This document shows positions 58,541-64,000 of a stretch of 64,000 nucleotides of DNA, piece after piece. The stretch is from the NCBI RefSeq assembly GCF_001039355.2, contig NW_019775604.1, positions 1 to 64,000 of the forward strand, read 5' to 3'. Both the position numbers and the translations under genes were made by a program. This stretch comes from Lingula anatina (taxonomy: Eukaryota > Brachiopoda > Lingulata > Lingulida > Lingulidae). The notes below the pieces were generated by a model that was given only the letters and a program-made list of their open reading frames with translations, was not told the origin of the DNA and did no database searches. Each line of letters opens with the position of its first letter. Position 1 is the stretch's first letter.

Positions 58541-61500
58541 AAACAATTGCTATAGCAATATATATATATATATATGGTAGAGACATGAGTCTCCTACATG
58601 TATATGTATCTACCCTGAAATTAAGGGTGCAGAATGGTAAAACAAAACGCAACTATATCACTTTTGGTCCAATCAATGTAGAGGTGAAGAGCCATCAAGC
58701 AACCCCTAGTAATTGGCAACAGAACCATTTTCGTTCCAGCTGACCTACCAGTATGGGTGTATAGACCGGTCCCCTGCCCCCCAAAGCCGACCATACTGGT
58801 GTACTTCCACGGGGGAGGCTTTGTTATTGGCAATAGGAAGACCCACGAAATCGGGGTGAAGATACTGACAGAGTGAGTTTCAGTACAATGTGGGTCATAT
58901 GATACTACGGGGCATGCATTTATCAACTTGAAAGTTTCGGTAATCTACCAGGACACAACGGATTTTATAATCTGCATGTAGTAAACTAATGAAGATTTTG
59001 CTAGTTTTGATGATTATGTGACTTGGCTAAACGGGAGTCGTCATGTTCTGGCTGCGGTTTTGATGGTGTAAAAATGCAAAACATTGCAACTTGGCTCAAT
59101 ACTGTTTTTCTCTTTTTCCGATGGAAATGTTGCGTTACGTCTAAAACTGCAAAAGGATGTTGTGCGGTCTTGAAAGAATGTTTCACCCAACCCAACGAAG
59201 AATAACGTACAGTTGTTTTGTTTGCACAGTTTGGCGGCATGTATAATGGTGAGCGTGGAGTACCGAAGAGCGCCAGAACACAAGTTTCCAGCGGCGTTTG
59301 ATGACGCAGAAACCGCGGTTAAATGGGTCTTTGCAAATAAGGAATTAATCGGTAATTTTGAATGAATATTTAAATAAAAATACACTTCAAGCGCGCATGA
59401 CATTGTTGATCTGAAAGATGCTCCAGATTTGATTTGAAGTGTTAGGGCTCATCAGATCGCACACATACATGTACAAATGATAAATATCTTTAGGGCCAAG
59501 AGGGAAGTAACAAACAGCAAACACTTCAGTGAAGAAAATCTCGTCTCTTTTATCAAAATCAGCTCCATAAGAATCTACTTAACTGCTTCGCCCACTCTTA
59601 GATTTCCCTTTAAACAAACTGCTAGATATGTTTAACCAAAATGTTTGAACCAAATATAACATGGTAGTCACATAACAATTTGACACTTTGTTACTGTGCT
59701 ATACTGAGGGGCCTGATCAAAAATAACTGGCGACATGTACTAAAAGTTTGTCTAAACTTCTGAACCTTTATTTTAGTTTACTTCGATTTGGGATAAATCT
59801 GAAGTCCATTCAAATATAGTAGCTATTGGTCCAAAACAGCAGTCATTTCTACAGGCACAATATATCATCTTGGTTTATCTTGTGTCAGAATGAACTTGAA
59901 TATTGGTCTTACAGTTTAGACTTTTGGTCTAAAGGTTATTTGTGAAACAGACCCCAGTATACTTATTGATATTTTGAGAAACGCTGAGAATTACTTTTAA
60001 TACCTAGGGGGCAGTAAAGATAGCAAGGTGGGCGTCATGGGCGACAGTGCCGGGGGTAACCTTTCCGCCTCTCTTGCTCACGACATTCCTGGACTTGCGC
60101 TCCAGGTAAGACTTTACAAGGAAATCGTGTTGCCGTGTTTGTTCTAGTTTTAACTCAGGACATACAACATCATACAGCGCCTAGCACGTTTTTTAAACAG
60201 TATAATTAAAGAAATTATGGATTTTTAAATGTAAATCTCTATTATATTAGATATATTTGAGTGGCACATGTATTAAATAATGATTTTAACCGATGTTTTT
60301 TCAACTTTTTTTTGCAACTATAATGCTTTGGGAAGAAGAACATACTAATTTGATAAAAGACATATTCCTTCGTGCATTTTTAAGAAATGTGCTCGTATTA
60401 TTTCCCAGATACTCATATGTCCCGTTACCGACTGGAGGGGAGGGACTGAGTCGTACAAGAAGTTCGCCACTGGATACTTCATGTCTGCGAAGCAGATGGA
60501 GTGGTAAGGTTTTTGACAACATAATAATGAGCAGATATATATAAAAAGAAAAAAATTAATAAACTGAATATACAGCTTCGTAAAAGACAATCATTCTATT
60601 GATTATACTACATGTACCGCAACAGAACAGGCAAAGTTTTAAAAAGTAACCATACGGAAAAATAATTTGACAGATTTTTAATGGTGAAACTGTCCCTTCA
60701 ATGTTATTCCCGTTCCGTCAATGTGACTTAGGACCAGTAAAACGATTGTAATCGTCCAAGATTGAATTAAATTGAATTATCTCCACGTGAAAATAATAAT
60801 ATTCATGAAAACATTCTGTAGTAGTTTAATGTACTATATGTATTTATATGACTTCAAATAAATATCAACCAGCATACATTGACTCCATCAAACATTTAAA
60901 AAAGCATCTGGTCATGGTAGTGATTATTATGAATGGCAGTTCGGCACTCGATTTTTCAAATAACTTCTACTTATGTGCTCCCCAAACTGATTCAGGTTTT
61001 AATGAACACATCAATATACACAAGGGGTAATATATAAAAGTTGGTACATCTTGTTTATTGCGGGCATCAGGTTTTATACGAGATCTTTTGTCCTTACCTT
61101 TAACTTTACTTTCAGGTTTGCGAATCACACTTTTAATTCAGTATCCGAGCGGAGTCACCCGCTGGCCTCCCCGCTACTTAGGGAGAAGTTCAACCATCTT
61201 CCTCCGGCCCTGTACATTGCCGCTAGTCACGACGTACTGATAGATGAAGGAATGGGTAATGTTGTTTCCTCAAACTTCCGTTCCATTTTATCTTTGATAT
61301 TAAATACTGAATGATGTAAAAAAGCAAAGAAAAGGAAAAAGGGAAAGAAAGAAAATATCCGTTGATAAGTGAGAAAATGACTATTGTTTTTCTACATGAA
61401 GCATCCGCCCCGTTTAGTCTTAAAAATTAGATTTACAAAAAGGACATGCTTAGTTTCGCCGCACATTTGCTCACCATTAAAACATTCGAGTTAAAACCGA

Positions 61501-62119
61501 TTGCTGAGGGTTGACCTGATTTCATGCACTTGTTTTCCTTTGGCGTTTATGAGAAATTACAAAAATACTTTACATCATACAATGGGATTTAGAAGTTGAA
61601 GGAAGCTGAGAGAGGGAGCAAAATTGTGATAAATTGGCAAGATATCGAAATTAATCCACGCTGTCTTTATTTTCAGCTTACGCGAAGAAGTTAAAAGATG
61701 CCGGAGTCCCCGTGGAAGTCTTGTGCTTGCAAGGAGTGACACACGTTTTCTTTAACCTACCAGGTATTTTACGTACCACGCTTGTTAACATCTTTTGTTT
61801 AAATGCTTTTAACATTAAAATGAGTATTTAAGAATAGCGTTTCTGTTCTACTTAATATTAAAAGGCCTCTCTGTAAAAATCGGCAATTTTTAAAAGTATG
61901 TCCTAAAATTGCATATCGACCTGTATTATTTTTTCGTTTATTTATTTATTATATACTGTTGATTATGAGCAGGTGGATTGGACAATAATAGAGTAAACAT
62001 TTGGTTTACGAGAAATAAACCAAAAACATACTTTTTAATTTATTTCAGGCATTTTCAAAGAAAATCACAAACTAGCTTGCGAGAAAATCAAACAGTTCAT
62101 TTCGACCTACGGACAATAA
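57975..62119 (+). CDS. HSL-family alpha/beta-hydrolase esterase (arylacetamide-deacetylase-like)
   Basis: Eight exons: 57975-58197, 58740-58872, 59230-59351, 60008-60105, 60409-60503, 61116-61255, 61677-61763 and 62049-62119, giving 322 aa with every junction GT-AG and in phase. The oxyanion motif HGGG is at 98-101, SVEYRRAPEHKFPAA in exon 3, nucleophile Ser173 in GDSAGG, Asp263 in SHDVLIDEG and His293 in VTHVFF, so the catalytic triad is complete. Family reaction: hydrolysis of carboxylic esters. There is no signal peptide or membrane anchor, unlike vertebrate AADAC/NCEH1, so a cytosolic, bacterial-length HSL-type esterase is likely. Introns carry an (AT)n run and a small MITE but the frame is intact. 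The natural substrate cannot be read. Confidence 0.92.
58478..58533. repeat. (AT)n microsatellite in esterase intron 1
   Basis: About 28 TA dinucleotides; ORFs over it on both strands are artefacts. Confidence 0.95.
59708..59957. mobile_element. Imperfect inverted-repeat MITE in esterase intron 3
   Basis: The left GAGGGGCCTGATCAAAAATAAC...AAAGTTTGTCTAAAC and right GTTTAGACTTTTGGTCTAAAG...GTTATTTGTGAAACAGACCCC are imperfect inverses. No coding capacity. Confidence 0.55.
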
Positions 62120-63671
62120 TTGCTTTATGTTGATTGATGGGGTTTCCAAGTGTTACAGCAAGCGAACTAGGAAACTGTAATTTTCATACAGGAATGAAAA
62201 AAAAAGCGTTTTTTTCAGCTTAGATTATCATCAGATTCACACATTACAAGATTAAATATCCTTCGACTGTTAATAATATGCGCAGCTTTAAAAGCCATAG
62301 TTTGAGAGTAAGCAGCAGTAACAATGCAAAATAGTATTTATTACAATCCACATCAGCTGAAATGCACTAAGATACCATGTTATTGGTGCCCGACGTTGGA
62401 CAACATATTTTAAAGTCAATACCTCCCCCCTCCCCAAAGCTACAGTAGTCGGTTGGCCGGTGACATTTCGTTTATCGCTGAGGATTCGACTTGGGGTCCA
62501 AGGATTAATGTTGTCATAAGGGTGGCCCACAAACGACTCTGAGATGGACACCGCGTTGGCTCGCAAGTGATGGCGAGGGGTAGCAGGAACTTCAGATCAG
62601 GAACACCACGCAGTCGACAGCATTATGTTCTACGGGATGTACAGAGGGAAATCAAATACTCAACAGCAGACTGTATGACAAGTGGAGGTGGCAAAACGCT
62701 GACCTGTGGTGAAAGCAGGGTGATAATACATTTCAAAGTAAAATTTACGTTGAGAATGATTGAATAAATAAAGAACAGCAGAGTATATTACATAATTTAA
62801 ATGATAGAGTTGGGATTAACATTACAAACAACATCAGTTTTCTCAGAATCATTCAATACCCTTTATTATAAAAGGCAAATATACGTACATGATAATGGCA
62901 TAAACCTAACAAATAACAATGGTAAAGGTAAGACTGCTGGAAATTAATAAATATTTATCATCTTCTGTTAGTTCGCTTCTTTACTGTGACGACTCTAACA
63001 AAAGAACATGACAAAAATACGTTTTCCAATACAGAAAAGTGGAAATGATGATAAATAAACTGGTTAATAAAATCAAATGCCCCAAATCTACTAGCAAATG
63101 ATTATAAACTGGCCACTTCTCGATATGCTTTACTATGCAGAAAAGTGAAAAAATCTGATAACTATTTGCATTGCAAAACATATAGCTCTGTTGAATTAAT
63201 CAATACCTCAAAATAGTCAATTATATAACATCTGCCCAGTCAAGTTCTGGAGAAAAAACGAATGGCAGCAAATACCATTTATAACTTTAAAAAAATCATG
63301 AAATAATTTCAAACATAGTACAAAAATCTTTAACTATGTAATGACTGAAGGAGTTCCTATAATAGTAATGAAAATGGCAGAGAAATAGCATCAGCATGTT
63401 ATATTGTGCGGAAGGAATTCTAGATCTTTAATTGAATTCTACAGAGCATAACAAGGAGCTAAAAATGCGGGTCCAGACTGAAACCTATGATATGTATAAA
63501 GGCTTCCGTCCAACTTTTCAAAACTTTGTGCCAGGATTCTTTCATCATGATCATCATCACCATCATCAAATTAAATTTCCAGATAAGCTCAAGAAATCAA
63601 ACAATGGCATTGGAGTTAAAGCTCATTAACATCAACATGTTTTAACTTCTCTTAAACATCCTCTATCAAGG
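62120..63671. other. Convergent 3' flanks of the esterase and RTRAF genes
   Basis: Most of 62862-63671 is probably the RTRAF 3' UTR; a minus-strand AATAAA (TTTATT at 62862-62867) could be its poly-A signal. A block near 62380-62700 is slightly GC-richer but has no supported gene. Confidence 0.4.
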
Positions 63672-63826
63672 TTATCGGCCCACTTTCCCCAGCCTTTGAT
63701 CAGTCTTGGGATTGGCTGTGATGGCCTGCACAGCAACAATGGCTTGGTTGATCTGAGATTGGAGCTCTCGTAGTTCCTTGATATGTAGAAGACGTAAAAT
63801 CTTGGCAGCCTCGGTGCTGATATAGT
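63672..63826 (-). CDS. RTRAF: RNA transcription, translation and transport factor, last exon (partial)
   Basis: The exon follows a strong acceptor (minus-strand TTTCTTTCAG) and encodes the conserved C terminus of RTRAF (C14orf166/CLE): LRLLHIKELRELQSQINQ, AIVAVQAI and KTDQRLGKVGR before TAA. It begins with a split codon (two bases). Upstream exons lie beyond the window's right edge. Family knowledge: part of the tRNA-ligase complex and RNA-transport granules, and binds RNA polymerase II. The match at the terminus is very close to the vertebrate protein. Confidence 0.93.
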
Positions 63827-64000
63827 CTGAAAGAAATAAAAATAGTCTACACATTAAAGGTTTCCTATCACTGGTTTCCTTGCCAAATTGAATCTCCAAC
63901 GCCATCCCAAAATGCAATTTTTTCCTGCTCATAAATCATCACTCAACCCACCCCTGCACATGGATTTATATTTTTATACCATTCCTAACTAAGAAATTTA

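Noticed and set aside
58323-58743. Overlapping ORFs on both strands with Tyr-Ile runs
   Set aside because: Both cross the (AT)n run in esterase intron 1.
1-64000. CRISPR arrays, bacterial operons, rRNA or tRNA genes
   Set aside because: No regularly spaced direct repeats with unique spacers, no tRNA cloverleaf or rRNA recognised by eye; the sequence is clearly eukaryotic.

Overview
This is a stretch of animal (metazoan) nuclear DNA. The genes are split by GT-AG introns, intergenic space is AT-rich, microsatellites are long, degraded transposons and MITEs are abundant, and there is one short run of N (41356-41373). Gene content (fibrinogen-related lectins, an FMRFamide-receptor-like GPCR, SSAT-type acetyltransferases, ARGLU1, RTRAF) and frequent TACATGTA/TAGGCCTA words suggest a marine invertebrate, most likely a lophotrochozoan such as a mollusc or brachiopod. 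That placement is inference.

Layout. (1) 1-22.7 kb, minus strand: three tandem genes (A 854-3579, B 12749-15302, C 17913-20645) for secreted proteins with a signal sequence, a PAN/apple-like module and a C-terminal fibrinogen-related domain. A and C lie in nearly identical segments about 17,059 bp apart (1-5634 and about 17053-22656), a recent segmental duplication. B is an older, diverged copy. A partial unknown plus-strand gene (5913-6837), a 146-bp tandem repeat and a CR1/L2/Jockey-type LINE fragment lie between them. (2) 23.6-28.7 kb, minus: a complete five-exon ARGLU1 gene (splicing/transcription co-factor). (3) 28.8-39.2 kb: gene-poor, with a GIY-YIG retroelement fragment, a dead Tc1-like transposase, MITEs and a LINE tail. 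(4) 39269-40354, plus: an uninterrupted rhodopsin-class peptide GPCR. (5) 43016-44705, minus: a three-exon secreted, all-helical, four-cysteine protein with phase-0 introns that resembles a long-chain helical cytokine. I consider this the best candidate for something undescribed. (6) 46.9-54.3 kb, plus: two tandem four-exon SSAT/thialysine-type N-acetyltransferase genes. One has lost the usual catalytic-site Glu. (7) 55.4-57.8 kb: a 603-bp foldback transposon with 8-bp target duplications carrying the start of a RecQ-like helicase, and a roughly 1-kb TA-flanked element. (8) 57975-62119, plus: a complete eight-exon hormone-sensitive-lipase-family esterase. (9) 63672-63826, minus: the last exon of RTRAF.

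There is no operon logic here. The only functional groupings are the PAN-fibrinogen cluster (probably innate recognition, by family) and the acetyltransferase pair. Exon boundaries were assigned by eye from splice consensus, reading phase and family similarity; none was tested with transcripts.
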